Origin: Candidatus Gottesmanbacteria bacterium
GTDB lineage: Bacteria > Patescibacteriota > Microgenomatia > UBA10105
DNA: 53,460 nt
Direction of reading: 5' to 3'
Assembly: GCA_023245415.1 (NCBI GenBank)
Contig: JAHFKJ010000008.1
Span: forward strand, 1-53,460
This document shows, piece after piece, positions 25,676-33,445 of the stretch. The notes under the pieces are model-generated. The model was not told where the DNA came from. It saw only the letters and a list, made by a program, of their open reading frames with translations, and searched no databases. How positions within the stretch are numbered: position 1 is the stretch's first letter; each line of letters begins with the position of its first letter. The position numbers and the translations under genes were made by a program.

Positions 25676-25681
25676 ATTATA
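25676..25681 (-). promoter_or_regulatory. -10 box (TATAAT) for leaderless MNT mRNA
   Basis: TATAAT on the minus strand with six bases to the A of ATG 25669, so transcription and translation start at the same base. No clear -35 was identified. Confidence 0.5.
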
Positions 25682-25710
25682 CAGTATACTGGAACAACGC
25701 GGAATGCAAT

Positions 25711-25857
25711 TTAAAACAGCGTGTAGACGAAAGGGCTGACGGGATTTGCAACAGCGGTCATGATAAATAAAATCCCAAACACTAGAAATACTATGATCGG
25801 CGGCAGGAGCCACCACAGCTTATTTTTCCATAAATATTTAACTAAATCTTTGAGCAT
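25711..25857 (-). CDS. DUF5989-like small membrane protein
   Basis: A 48-aa protein, easily missed because of its size. It reads MLKDLVKYLWKNKLWWLLPP, then a transmembrane helix (about 19-38), then the ending SPFVYTLF. The layout basic amphipathic start, Trp-rich LLPP, one helix, then PF[VI]YTLF is that of DUF5989 proteins, which are typically encoded beside carbamoyltransferases. Its ATG follows the carbamoyltransferase TAG by one base, so translation is coupled. It probably assists or anchors the carbamoyltransferase at the membrane; the molecular role is unknown. Confidence 0.82.
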   Translation of the reverse strand: MLKDLVKYLWKNKLWWLLPPIIVFLVFGILFIMTAVANPVSPFVYTLF

Positions 25858-25858
25858 G

Positions 25859-27556
25859 CTATTTCTTTACAATACAATTTCCGATAACCAGATAATCAAT
25901 CTCAGTACCTAAGAAGCATTTAATTGCATCTTGCGGGGCACAGACTATCGGTTCGCCCCGGACGTTAAAAGAAGTGTTGATGATAATCGGCACACCGGTC
26001 TTTTTATAATACTCGCTTATTAAGTCATAATACAAGGGGTTGTCTTTGCGTTCGACTACCTGCAGTCTGCCTGTACCATCGACGTGAACCGTCGCCGGTA
26101 CATCCACTTTGCCTTTTTCTTTAAACGGATAGACCATGAGCATATATTTAGCTGACGCGGGTATCGGCTGATCTGTCTCAAAATAATCTGAGACATGTTC
26201 AACCAGTACTACCGGGGCAAACGGCCGGAACAGCTCGCGGTGTTTGACTTTTGAGTTTATTATATCCTTCATTTTTTCGCTTCTGGCGGAGGCTAAAATA
26301 CTGCGATTGCCTAAAGCTCTGGGTCCCCATTCCATCCGCCCCTGAAACCAACCGATGATCCGCTCTTTTATAATCAGATCTGAAACAATATCCAGTAAAT
26401 CTTCGCGTGCATATTTTTTATACGTTAAATTAAATAGTTTAAGTGCATCTTCAATCTGTTCTTGAGAAAAACCCGGACCGATGAATGGGGTAAATGATTT
26501 TGAAACTGATTTATTTAAGTTGTGACTTTGCCATGCCCAGAGAGCCGCACCCATCGCTCCACCCCCATCCCCCGGGTCAGGCGGAATATAGATATTTTTA
26601 AATTTTGTAAGGCTCAAGATTTTCCCATTCATTACGGAATTTAAGGCAACACCCCCGGATAAGCATAAATTTTTAATTTTATATTCTTTGTAAACTGAGT
26701 TTAATAAATGAAATACGACTTCCTCGAGTTTTTTTTGACCCGCAGCAGCGATATTTTCATAATTGTGAGTCATTCTGGATTCCGGTCTGCGGGTTTTCAT
26801 CCCGAGCAACTGTTCAAACTTATATCCATACATTTTCTCTTCGTGCAAAAACGTAAAATATTCCAGGTTGAGGGAAAAACTGCCGTCAGAATAAATTGAT
26901 ATTAATTTAGCAAATTGCCCAGCAAAAGGTTTGGGATCGCCATATGCCGCCAGTCCCATCACTTTATATTCATCATTATTCACCGCAAATCCTAAATAAG
27001 CGGTGAGAGCTGAATAAAAAAGCCCGAGTGAATGCGGAAAACGGATTTCTTTATCAATCCTAATCTGTGAACTTTTCCCCAACCCGACTGTCGTCGTCGC
27101 CCATTCACCGACGCCGTCAAACGTCACGACCACTGTCTCATTAAATTCCGACAAATAGAAACTTGAGGCAGCGTGAGATAAATGGTGGGGTATAAATTCT
27201 AGAAGTCCGGTATATCCGAGACGTTTTTTTAGAATGTGTTTAAGACGCAATTTTTCCCAAAACCAGAAGCCGATGTTTTGGGCAAAAGGAGCGTATGTGT
27301 GAGGAAAACCATCAATAAAATGCGATATCACCCGTTCAAACTTGATGATCGGCTTTTCGTAAAAAACAACCAGATCAATATCAGTTGACTTTAAATGCAG
27401 CCAGTTTAAACAAAATTCAATTGCGTGGATGGGAAATGAATTATCGTGTTTAATTCGCGTAAACCGTTCCTGTAATGCAGCTGCCAAAACAACTCCATCT
27501 TGAACTATACAGGCAGCTGAGTCATGGTAATAACAGGAAATTCCTAAGACAATCAT
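25859..27556 (-). CDS. O-carbamoyltransferase (NodU/CmcH/TobZ family)
   Basis: A full-length 565-aa carbamoyltransferase. The N-terminal Kae1-like domain starts IVLGISCYYHDSAACI (His11), with PHHLSHAASSF and VVTFDGVGEWA binding ATP and metal. The C-terminal YrdC-like domain starts after about residue 360 (GWFQGRMEWGPRALGNRSIL; NVRGEPIVC). The family makes carbamoyl adenylate from carbamoyl phosphate and ATP and transfers the carbamoyl group to a hydroxyl, often of a sugar. Neighbours are an SxtJ-like and a DUF5989 gene, the usual trio. The acceptor is probably the surface glycan made by region 1 (inference). Confidence 0.93.
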   Translation of the reverse strand: MIVLGISCYYHDSAACIVQDGVVLAAALQERFTRIKHDNSFPIHAIEFCLNWLHLKSTDIDLVVFYEKPIIKFERVISHFIDGFPHTYAPFAQNIGFWFWEKLRLKHILKKRLGYTGLLEFIPHHLSHAASSFYLSEFNETVVVTFDGVGEWATTTVGLGKSSQIRIDKEIRFPHSLGLFYSALTAYLGFAVNNDEYKVMGLAAYGDPKPFAGQFAKLISIYSDGSFSLNLEYFTFLHEEKMYGYKFEQLLGMKTRRPESRMTHNYENIAAAGQKKLEEVVFHLLNSVYKEYKIKNLCLSGGVALNSVMNGKILSLTKFKNIYIPPDPGDGGGAMGAALWAWQSHNLNKSVSKSFTPFIGPGFSQEQIEDALKLFNLTYKKYAREDLLDIVSDLIIKERIIGWFQGRMEWGPRALGNRSILASARSEKMKDIINSKVKHRELFRPFAPVVLVEHVSDYFETDQPIPASAKYMLMVYPFKEKGKVDVPATVHVDGTGRLQVVERKDNPLYYDLISEYYKKTGVPIIINTSFNVRGEPIVCAPQDAIKCFLGTEIDYLVIGNCIVKK

Positions 27557-27579
27557 ATCTTTGGGAAAAGTTCTACAAA

Positions 27580-27774
27580 TTAATACATCGACTCCGGTTC
27601 TCCACTATCTTTATAGGTGATCCATGTGGAATTTAAAGGTTTTTTTAGAAAGAATTGTTTCCCAAAAATGCGTGAGAAAATATAAGAAATTCCCAAAGTC
27701 CCATACATCAGGGTTAAAAAAACCGTGATGACGATACGCCGATAGATATGGAATATTTTAATAAGCAGCGACAT
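27580..27774 (-). CDS. Short SxtJ-like membrane protein
   Basis: A 64-aa protein with one long hydrophobic segment (about 12-36) and a polar tail, FSRIFGKQFFLKKPLNSTW followed by EPESMY. The tail resembles the C-terminus of SxtJ-family proteins found next to carbamoyltransferases, but the protein is about half the usual length. It is 23 nt upstream of the carbamoyltransferase start and on the same strand. A structural or anchoring role is inferred from context. Confidence 0.6.
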   Translation of the reverse strand: MSLLIKIFHIYRRIVITVFLTLMYGTLGISYIFSRIFGKQFFLKKPLNSTWITYKDSGEPESMY

Positions 27775-27875
27775 AAAAAACCTAGGCGGGCAGGAAGAGA
27801 TGATTTGCCGTTAGTATAACAAATTGATCAAATAAAAGTTTCAAGAAAATTTTCAGCAGATGATGTTACTCCCGA

Positions 27876-27931
27876 GGTGTCTAGCTACCACACCCCGGGG
27901 GTGGGCGTGGGACCCCGGGGGTGGGCGTGGG
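27876..27931 (+). repeat. 3'-end hairpin repeat, copy C, with 20-bp tandem duplication
   Basis: GGTGTCTAGCTACCACACC, then two exact copies of ACCCCGGGGGTGGGCGTGGG at 27892-27911 and 27912-27931. It lies 10 nt past the stop of the minus-strand ATPase gene ending at 27942, antisense to it. Confidence 0.9.
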
Positions 27932-27941
27932 AGTGTAACTT

Positions 27942-29084
27942 TTAAAACTGCTTAAGAAACTGTTGCAGATTATCACGGGTGACCACTTCCCAGGTTGAAT
28001 TCGGATATGTTTCATGCCATGCTTTCGGAGCAGATTTACGTGCCCGCTGCCACTTAATTTCAAAACCTTTTAGTATTCCTCCCACATCTTCTACTAAATC
28101 TATCTCTTGTTGGTCCCAAGTCCGCCAGAAGTAATATGATTTTGTGTTACCTATGAAATTTTCCTGTTTTTTCTTTTCAGAAATTATAAAATTTTCCCAC
28201 AATGCCCCAATATCATTACGCAAAGACAGCGGGTTCAGATTGTTGATGAGCGCATTGCGTATCCCGCAGTCATAGAAATAAATCTTACGCAGTTTTGATA
28301 TTTCTTTCCGTAAATTACGGCTTAGCGGCCTGAGCCGGAATATAATAAAGCTTTGTTCAAGCAGTCGAATATAAGCCGCAACAGTTTCCTTGTTTAAGTC
28401 GACCAGCCTTGCCAGTTCTGTATATGAAACTTCTTGTCCAACTTGCAAAGCCAACGCTTCCAAAAGTTTTCGTACTACCTCAGAGTTTTTTACTTTGCCG
28501 AATTCGAGTATATCTTTATATAAATAATTATTAGAGATTGATTGCAGAACTGCCTTTTTTTCGTCTACAAGAGCAGTCTCGATTACCTGTGGATATGAAC
28601 CGTAAAGTAGCAAGGGTTCCAGTCTCCGGTTTATTTCCAATTGTGTCCAGGTATCACCCAACTCATTAACCGAGAAGGGGTACAGCCAAAATTCCCAGGT
28701 TCTTCCGGTCATCGGTTCAGAAATTTTGTTCGCCAGTTCAAATGACGATGAGCCGGTAGCGATAATTTGTTGCCGGGGAAAGGTGTCAACCAATAATTTA
28801 AGTTTTAGACCAATATTTGTCACCCTTTGTGCTTCGTCAATCACTACGAGTTGAGTATCTCCAATGACATCTTTAAGCTGTGTCGATGACTGCGCCTCTA
28901 TCAACTGCTTAAGTTCGTCTGGTTCATCGCAATTTATATACCGGGAAGTAATCTGCGGACTGCTGGCAATGATTTTTTTTACCAGAGTAGTCTTTCCCAC
29001 TTGCCGAGCACCGTAAATGATCAAAGCTTTACCCTTAAACAAATATCGCTCAATATTGGCTTCAATATTCCTTTTGACGTACAT
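27942..29084 (-). CDS. AAA ATPase with DUF4143 domain
   Basis: A 380-aa protein with Walker A GARQVGKTT (about 24-32), Walker B LVVIDEAQRV (about 78-87) and sensor-like IATGSSSFEL, followed by YPFSVNEL and a C-terminal DUF4143 region (from about 185) ending in a PD-(D/E)XK-like stretch (YYFWRTWDQQEIDLVE, GFEIKW). Such AAA_14/DUF4143 proteins are very common orphan genes in bacteria and archaea and have been proposed to belong to defence or mobile functions. Here it is a single gene with its own promoter. The DLV...EIKW pattern suggests a nuclease-like fold but activity is unproven. Confidence 0.85.
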   Translation of the reverse strand: MYVKRNIEANIERYLFKGKALIIYGARQVGKTTLVKKIIASSPQITSRYINCDEPDELKQLIEAQSSTQLKDVIGDTQLVVIDEAQRVTNIGLKLKLLVDTFPRQQIIATGSSSFELANKISEPMTGRTWEFWLYPFSVNELGDTWTQLEINRRLEPLLLYGSYPQVIETALVDEKKAVLQSISNNYLYKDILEFGKVKNSEVVRKLLEALALQVGQEVSYTELARLVDLNKETVAAYIRLLEQSFIIFRLRPLSRNLRKEISKLRKIYFYDCGIRNALINNLNPLSLRNDIGALWENFIISEKKKQENFIGNTKSYYFWRTWDQQEIDLVEDVGGILKGFEIKWQRARKSAPKAWHETYPNSTWEVVTRDNLQQFLKQF

Positions 29085-29115
29085 AGTACCTATTTCGGCT
29101 GTTTAATTAGCCAAA

Positions 29116-29143
29116 ATCATACCAAATATAGCGGTTTTGTCAA
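29116..29143 (-). promoter_or_regulatory. Sigma70-type promoter of the AAA-DUF4143 gene
   Basis: On the minus strand a perfect TTGACA (29143-29138), 16-nt spacer and extended -10 TGG-TATGAT (29121-29116). The leader is about 25 nt and holds a small inverted repeat (GGCT...AGCC), unlike the leaderless units nearby. Confidence 0.6.
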
Positions 29144-29163
29144 GTAGATGTGAATCATAGGCA

Positions 29164-29185
29164 AGTACCCCACCCCGGGGGTGGG
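29164..29185 (+). repeat. 3'-end hairpin repeat, copy D (partial)
   Basis: Only the CACCCCGGGGGTGGG half is well kept, preceded by a degenerate AGTACC and followed by a second G-rich run (GGGGGTGGGAGTG). It is 21 nt past the stop of the gene ending at 29207, antisense to it. Confidence 0.7.
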
Positions 29186-29206
29186 AATGAGGGGGTGGGA
29201 GTGAAG

Positions 29207-30574
29207 TTACTGGTTTCCGAAAATTTCTACAGCTGCAGATTTAAGTCCTATACTTACAGGTAAAACCGTGAGATTGCCAAAACGCGGTGCAGAACCCTCA
29301 CAAAATGCCGTCGAAAACCCCCCGTCAAGCTGCATCGCATTATTTGCACCCACAAAATCTGAAAAATCCTGCAAATCTTTAATCGTAGCATTAGGCATAA
29401 CTGTCAACATTACTTGATTACCAATAATTAAAACCATATCTCTAGTAACTATCCTATACGGGTCAGTGTATAAACTGTTATACGTAAGTTTGGTTCCTGA
29501 TATTGCCAGCCGTAAATTAGGATTAGTTGTTCCGGAAATATAAGAAATTATTTCTGATTTATAAGTCTTGTCGATCTGAAATACGAGTTGAGGTGGTAAT
29601 ATACCTGCACCATAATCTTTTACATCACCCAACCCATAACCTGCCCAACCCACTGGTTCAAAATTTCCTTTAAAATAATTTGCGTTAATGGCTGCAGTCA
29701 ACTGTTTTTGTCCTGCCCAATCGAATGGTTTTGCAAGCTGTTGTATCTCACTGGAATTTGAAACAACAGTATTTGTAGCTGATAAGATTCCGGTAGCAGT
29801 ATAGGTTTTTTTCGTCCAGATTACTGGTCGTTGAGATGTAATTGCACCGTTACTTGGTGTACAGGCGGTATCAAGTGCTGTACCTGTAGGCCAACAGGAA
29901 TTGGAACAATCATACCAGGCACACGTTGGTGAACGATAATCACATGCTGTGATGTTAGTATAACTTCGGCAATTGGGACATGCATAGTCAATCGCAGTAC
30001 CCCGCGGCCAACAGGAATTGGAACAATCATACCAGGCACATGAGCCGCTGTGCGCATCACAAGTTGTGACGGTTTTATATTCATTGCATACAGCTGGTGC
30101 CGGACAAGCTGTTGCATTTTCTGTACCTGTAGGCCAACAGGAATTGGAACAATCATACCAGGCACACACGGGTGCATTAGTATTGCATGACTCAATTGAA
30201 CTGAGCGAACTACAGTCAGGACAGGCAGTTGATAACGGCGTACCGTTATTCCAGCAGGAGTTTGAGCAATAATACCACGCACAAGTTGGGCTCCGGGCAT
30301 CGCACTCAGTTATAGTCGTGGCTGAGTTGCAATCTGGACATGCAGTTGAGATAGGAGTTCCTTGATTCCAACATGAATTGGAACAAGAATACCAGGCACA
30401 CCCTGGACTGGCATCACATGAGGAAACACTAATATTGTCATTACAAGATGCTGCAACCGCGATTGGTTTTAGTATTGGTTTATGTTGTATCAATCTAACC
30501 AACGAAAATATTCGTGTTATTCCAAAAATAATCGCTGAGAAAATAATGATATTACACAAAGTCTTTTTATCCAT
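29207..30574 (-). CDS. Secreted Cys-repeat protein with phosphodiester-glycosidase-like (NAGPA) domain
   Basis: A 455-aa protein. A transmembrane or signal-anchor helix (about 7-27) is followed by five tandem repeats of about 39 residues (44-240), each with six Cys around the core CAWYDCSNSCWPTGT. The C-terminal domain (about 285-455) has AINANYF (295-301) and AMQLDGGFST (413-422), the two hallmarks of the NAGPA/phosphodiester glycosidase (DUF2233-type) fold. It would act outside the cell on a phosphodiester-linked glycan; the Cys-rich repeats probably form disulfide-locked binding modules. A 455-aa length with an N-terminal repeat region is unusual for the family. Confidence is good for the domains, low for the substrate. 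Confidence 0.75.
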   Translation of the reverse strand: MDKKTLCNIIIFSAIIFGITRIFSLVRLIQHKPILKPIAVAASCNDNISVSSCDASPGCAWYSCSNSCWNQGTPISTACPDCNSATTITECDARSPTCAWYYCSNSCWNNGTPLSTACPDCSSLSSIESCNTNAPVCAWYDCSNSCWPTGTENATACPAPAVCNEYKTVTTCDAHSGSCAWYDCSNSCWPRGTAIDYACPNCRSYTNITACDYRSPTCAWYDCSNSCWPTGTALDTACTPSNGAITSQRPVIWTKKTYTATGILSATNTVVSNSSEIQQLAKPFDWAGQKQLTAAINANYFKGNFEPVGWAGYGLGDVKDYGAGILPPQLVFQIDKTYKSEIISYISGTTNPNLRLAISGTKLTYNSLYTDPYRIVTRDMVLIIGNQVMLTVMPNATIKDLQDFSDFVGANNAMQLDGGFSTAFCEGSAPRFGNLTVLPVSIGLKSAAVEIFGNQ

Positions 30575-30628
30575 ATTTACCCTTCTTTAACAAAAATTGT
30601 TTTCTTCGTTTTCTTATCGTCATTAAAC

Positions 30629-32722
30629 TTACTCGTCTTCCACTTCCGCTTCTTTTTTCACAGCCGGTTTCGGCGGGAAAAGTTCGGATTTGGCAAAAAT
30701 GAGTAATATAATAATTCCAATAAGTGTCGCTCCCGTGATCACCCAACCTATCCACATGCTAAAATTTGCCCTATAGGTCAACGTAATAGTCTGCATGCCG
30801 GCTTCCTTTGGCTTAATCAGAATAAATCCCAGCGGATCTTTTTTCACATCAAGACTTCTTCCCTTCAAGTCTTTCGCCTGCCAGCCGGATGCGTAAGACA
30901 TTTGCACCAGTATCCACTCATCCCCCGGATCCCCGCTGATTGCATATTCGCCATTTTTCACACCCCGGAAATCCAATTTTTGGCTGCTTTTTTCAAGCTC
31001 GTCTACATACGCATAAATCGCCGTTTCATCGATCGCATTTACCGGAACTTTTAGATTTACGATTTCCGGCGAGACCACTTTGGCCAGACTATTATTTTTC
31101 AACGGCACCCGGTAATACCGGTCGCTGACATTTTCTTCAACCAGTTCCAGCGCTTCATCGAACTTACTCGCTTTTGCCTGAAAATCTCGGTAAATATCCC
31201 GCGGACCGCTCATCACAAACCAGCCGACATTGCTGATTTTGAGCCATGACAAAGTTACACGCGGACTATCTCCGGTAACGATCTGATAATAAATATGTTC
31301 CGGCCAGAAATGGATCGAAGACTGAAACAAAGCGCCTCTGACCTGGGGCAGGTCGCTAAAATAATTTAAATAAAAGCCATAGTTTCCCGGCACAAAGGCA
31401 CGCTCATCTCCTTTTATAAGCTTTTTTAAATTCTGGACGACTTCATATTCGGCAGTTTGCTGCAAATTTTTACCGGTACTCTCAAGCGGCATGGTAAATC
31501 CGGGTAATTCCTGAGCCAATCGAAGCTGCATGGGTCCAAAAATCACAACTGTTGCCCCGATAATTCCGGTTGTTGCCAGTGCTGTCGCAATCCGCCATTT
31601 ACTTAAGAAGAAGAGTAACACGCTAATAATTGCTCCGATAAGAATTCCCAATGCCAAGTCTACCTCTGTCGTCAAGCGTAAAACCTGGGGTACGAGCTCC
31701 AATTTTTCAATTCCCGACGAATAATACGTATTAACTAAGCCAAACATGATAAAGAAATACAAAATAGCGGCACTGATTCCAGATATTTTATTAAATAATT
31801 TTTTCGCGATAAACATATATATCAGCAAGCTTCCTAAAATGAGCAGCCACCCCCAGGGAAACTGATTCCGCCAAAATCCCATCGCGCTCCCACCTTCGCG
31901 AAAAAAATTACTTATAAAAAACGGTGAAAACCAAAACGCAGCACAGCCTATGGAAACTATTCCCAAGAATAATGACCGTTTTAGAGTCATCAGCCATTTT
32001 TCCTGCGTCTCAATAGTTTCACCGATAAACAGGCAAAAAACTAGCAATACCAGTCCCCACGCGCCGACTGAATTGGTAAGCACTGTTAAGGCTGTAAAAA
32101 TACTTGCCCACAGCAATGACCATTTCCCCCCCCGGCGCATAAACCGCACCCAAAAAATCCCGGCAATTGCCAAAAACATGATCGAAACTATATGCGGTCC
32201 CTCCCCCCACCGCACCAACACTGTAAAACGGCGCGGCTCGACAATATCAACCGCAAAACGGTCCTGGGCAACTGACGGATATAGCAGCGCCAGAAGACTC
32301 GGTAATATCCCGTAACACAGACTTGAGATAAATCCACAGAGGCTGTTTTTTGTCAGTTCTTTCACGAAAAAATATACACTGACTAAAGTCACGACATAGG
32401 CACAAGCCGTAAGTACCCGGTACGCATGCGAATACGACCAGCCAATTAAATTGCGGGTGAAAAACTCAAAAAAGGGCACTAAGGGGGTGTACAAAAGCTG
32501 TATCGGATAACCGAAATACCACAGTGGCTGCCATCTAAATGCAGGCCAGCTAGTCTCGATAAATTTGGCCATCGTGATATACGAGACTTCGATTGATCCC
32601 AAATGCTTAGTAAACTCACCGGTAAAAAGCGGGGCCACATGGCTCAAGCCTACCCACAATAGCACTGCCGGAAAAACAATGAAGCTGATAATTAACATAA
32701 TTATACGCATGATTTTTTGCAT
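30629..32722 (-). CDS. Large polytopic membrane protein, PTPS-related / GT-C-like
   Basis: A 697-aa protein with about 12-13 hydrophobic helices in residues 1-400, a soluble extracytoplasmic domain (about 405-640) and a final helix before an acidic, Lys-rich tail. The first loop carries PAFRWQPLWYFGYPIQLLYTPL, typical of the membrane proteins annotated as 6-pyruvoyl-tetrahydropterin-synthase-related, which look like GT-C transferases. A similar layout (NWYPNWYLGVPYRFLIGPI) is seen in the 45976-47841 protein, so the two are probably distant paralogues. The proposed function is transfer of a lipid-linked sugar at the outer face, by analogy only. Confidence 0.65.
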   Translation of the reverse strand: MQKIMRIIMLIISFIVFPAVLLWVGLSHVAPLFTGEFTKHLGSIEVSYITMAKFIETSWPAFRWQPLWYFGYPIQLLYTPLVPFFEFFTRNLIGWSYSHAYRVLTACAYVVTLVSVYFFVKELTKNSLCGFISSLCYGILPSLLALLYPSVAQDRFAVDIVEPRRFTVLVRWGEGPHIVSIMFLAIAGIFWVRFMRRGGKWSLLWASIFTALTVLTNSVGAWGLVLLVFCLFIGETIETQEKWLMTLKRSLFLGIVSIGCAAFWFSPFFISNFFREGGSAMGFWRNQFPWGWLLILGSLLIYMFIAKKLFNKISGISAAILYFFIMFGLVNTYYSSGIEKLELVPQVLRLTTEVDLALGILIGAIISVLLFFLSKWRIATALATTGIIGATVVIFGPMQLRLAQELPGFTMPLESTGKNLQQTAEYEVVQNLKKLIKGDERAFVPGNYGFYLNYFSDLPQVRGALFQSSIHFWPEHIYYQIVTGDSPRVTLSWLKISNVGWFVMSGPRDIYRDFQAKASKFDEALELVEENVSDRYYRVPLKNNSLAKVVSPEIVNLKVPVNAIDETAIYAYVDELEKSSQKLDFRGVKNGEYAISGDPGDEWILVQMSYASGWQAKDLKGRSLDVKKDPLGFILIKPKEAGMQTITLTYRANFSMWIGWVITGATLIGIIILLIFAKSELFPPKPAVKKEAEVEDE

Positions 32723-32755
32723 ACTCTAATTTTAAGTGTTGAAATCTTAGCACTT

Positions 32756-33008
32756 AGAGCCTGTTTGAAAAGTTCAGTATTAGCTTCACTAAAACTTTTA
32801 AAATACAGGCTCTTATGAGGCTGTTTTACCTTTAATTACCAAGTTTCCAAACAGCCTCTTAGATTTTAGCTTTTTGAGCTTAGAGTTTAGCTTTCAGATT
32901 TTAGATATTAACTCTAAGTTTTAGAAACTAAATTCTAAGCGCTAAGTTCTAAGTTCTAAGATCTAAGTTCTAAGTACTAATCTCTAATCTCTAAGTACTA
33001 ATCTCTTC
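32756..33008. repeat. Non-coding block with two hairpins and degenerate CTAAGTT repeats
   Basis: This spacer holds no gene. Hairpin 1 spans 32756-32813 (arms AGAGCCTGT / ACAGGCTCT, plus inner AAAAGTT / AACTTTT). Hairpin 2 spans 32817-32858 (GAGGCTGTTT / AAACAGCCTC). The rest, about 32860-33008, is a degenerate run of TCTAAGT / TTCTAAG / CTAATCT units. It lies upstream of the membrane protein starting at 32722 and downstream of the gene ending at 33011, so it may be a 3' end, a leader, or a slipped-strand satellite. Confidence 0.6.
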
Positions 33009-33010
33009 TT

Positions 33011-33439
33011 TTATTCCAGTATCCACTGTTCGATCATTAAAAATGAGGACAGCGTCATAATAAATGCGCCGATGATCCCGAACATACCCAAAGTTACTAT
33101 TGTTTTACTGGCTATAAGGTAGGTTTTGGCAAACATCCCTAAATTTATATACGCTAGAAATAGAAACGTAAGTATCATGCAGCGGATGAACCAGAACTTG
33201 AGTTCATCCCCAATTGTTTGAGACTGCGGATCAGAAATCAAAAATCCTTCTTCCTGTAGGAAATGGGTCAGTGTTTTGCGTACATTTCCGTGAGCTTTAA
33301 GCGCATATGCACAGGCCACGCATTCTTCTTCTGTTGACAATTCATGCTCGATCTCATACGTCCGCTCTACATCGCCCTGGGCAATCGCATGATACAGGTC
33401 AATAAGATGTTCATTGCAAAGATTGTAGTATGTCTTCAT
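33011..33439 (-). CDS. Small membrane protein of unknown function
   Basis: A 142-aa protein. Residues 1-75 are soluble with a CVAC pair in EEECVACAYAL, and two hydrophobic helices fill about 80-105 and 112-138. Not recognised. It starts 6 nt after the upstream membrane-protein gene ends, so it is in an operon with it. Confidence 0.6.
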   Translation of the reverse strand: MKTYYNLCNEHLIDLYHAIAQGDVERTYEIEHELSTEEECVACAYALKAHGNVRKTLTHFLQEEGFLISDPQSQTIGDELKFWFIRCMILTFLFLAYINLGMFAKTYLIASKTIVTLGMFGIIGAFIMTLSSFLMIEQWILE

Positions 33440-33445
33440 TTATGG

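Noticed and set aside
25670-25816. N-terminal 49-residue extension of the MNT gene
   Set aside because: It reads the DUF5989 gene in another frame; the MNT fold and the -10 box both point to ATG 25669.
29821-30300. 159-aa frame within the Cys-repeat gene
   Set aside because: A shifted reading of the tandem repeats; its own repeats (PGMIVPIPVG) mirror CAWYDCSNSCWPTG.
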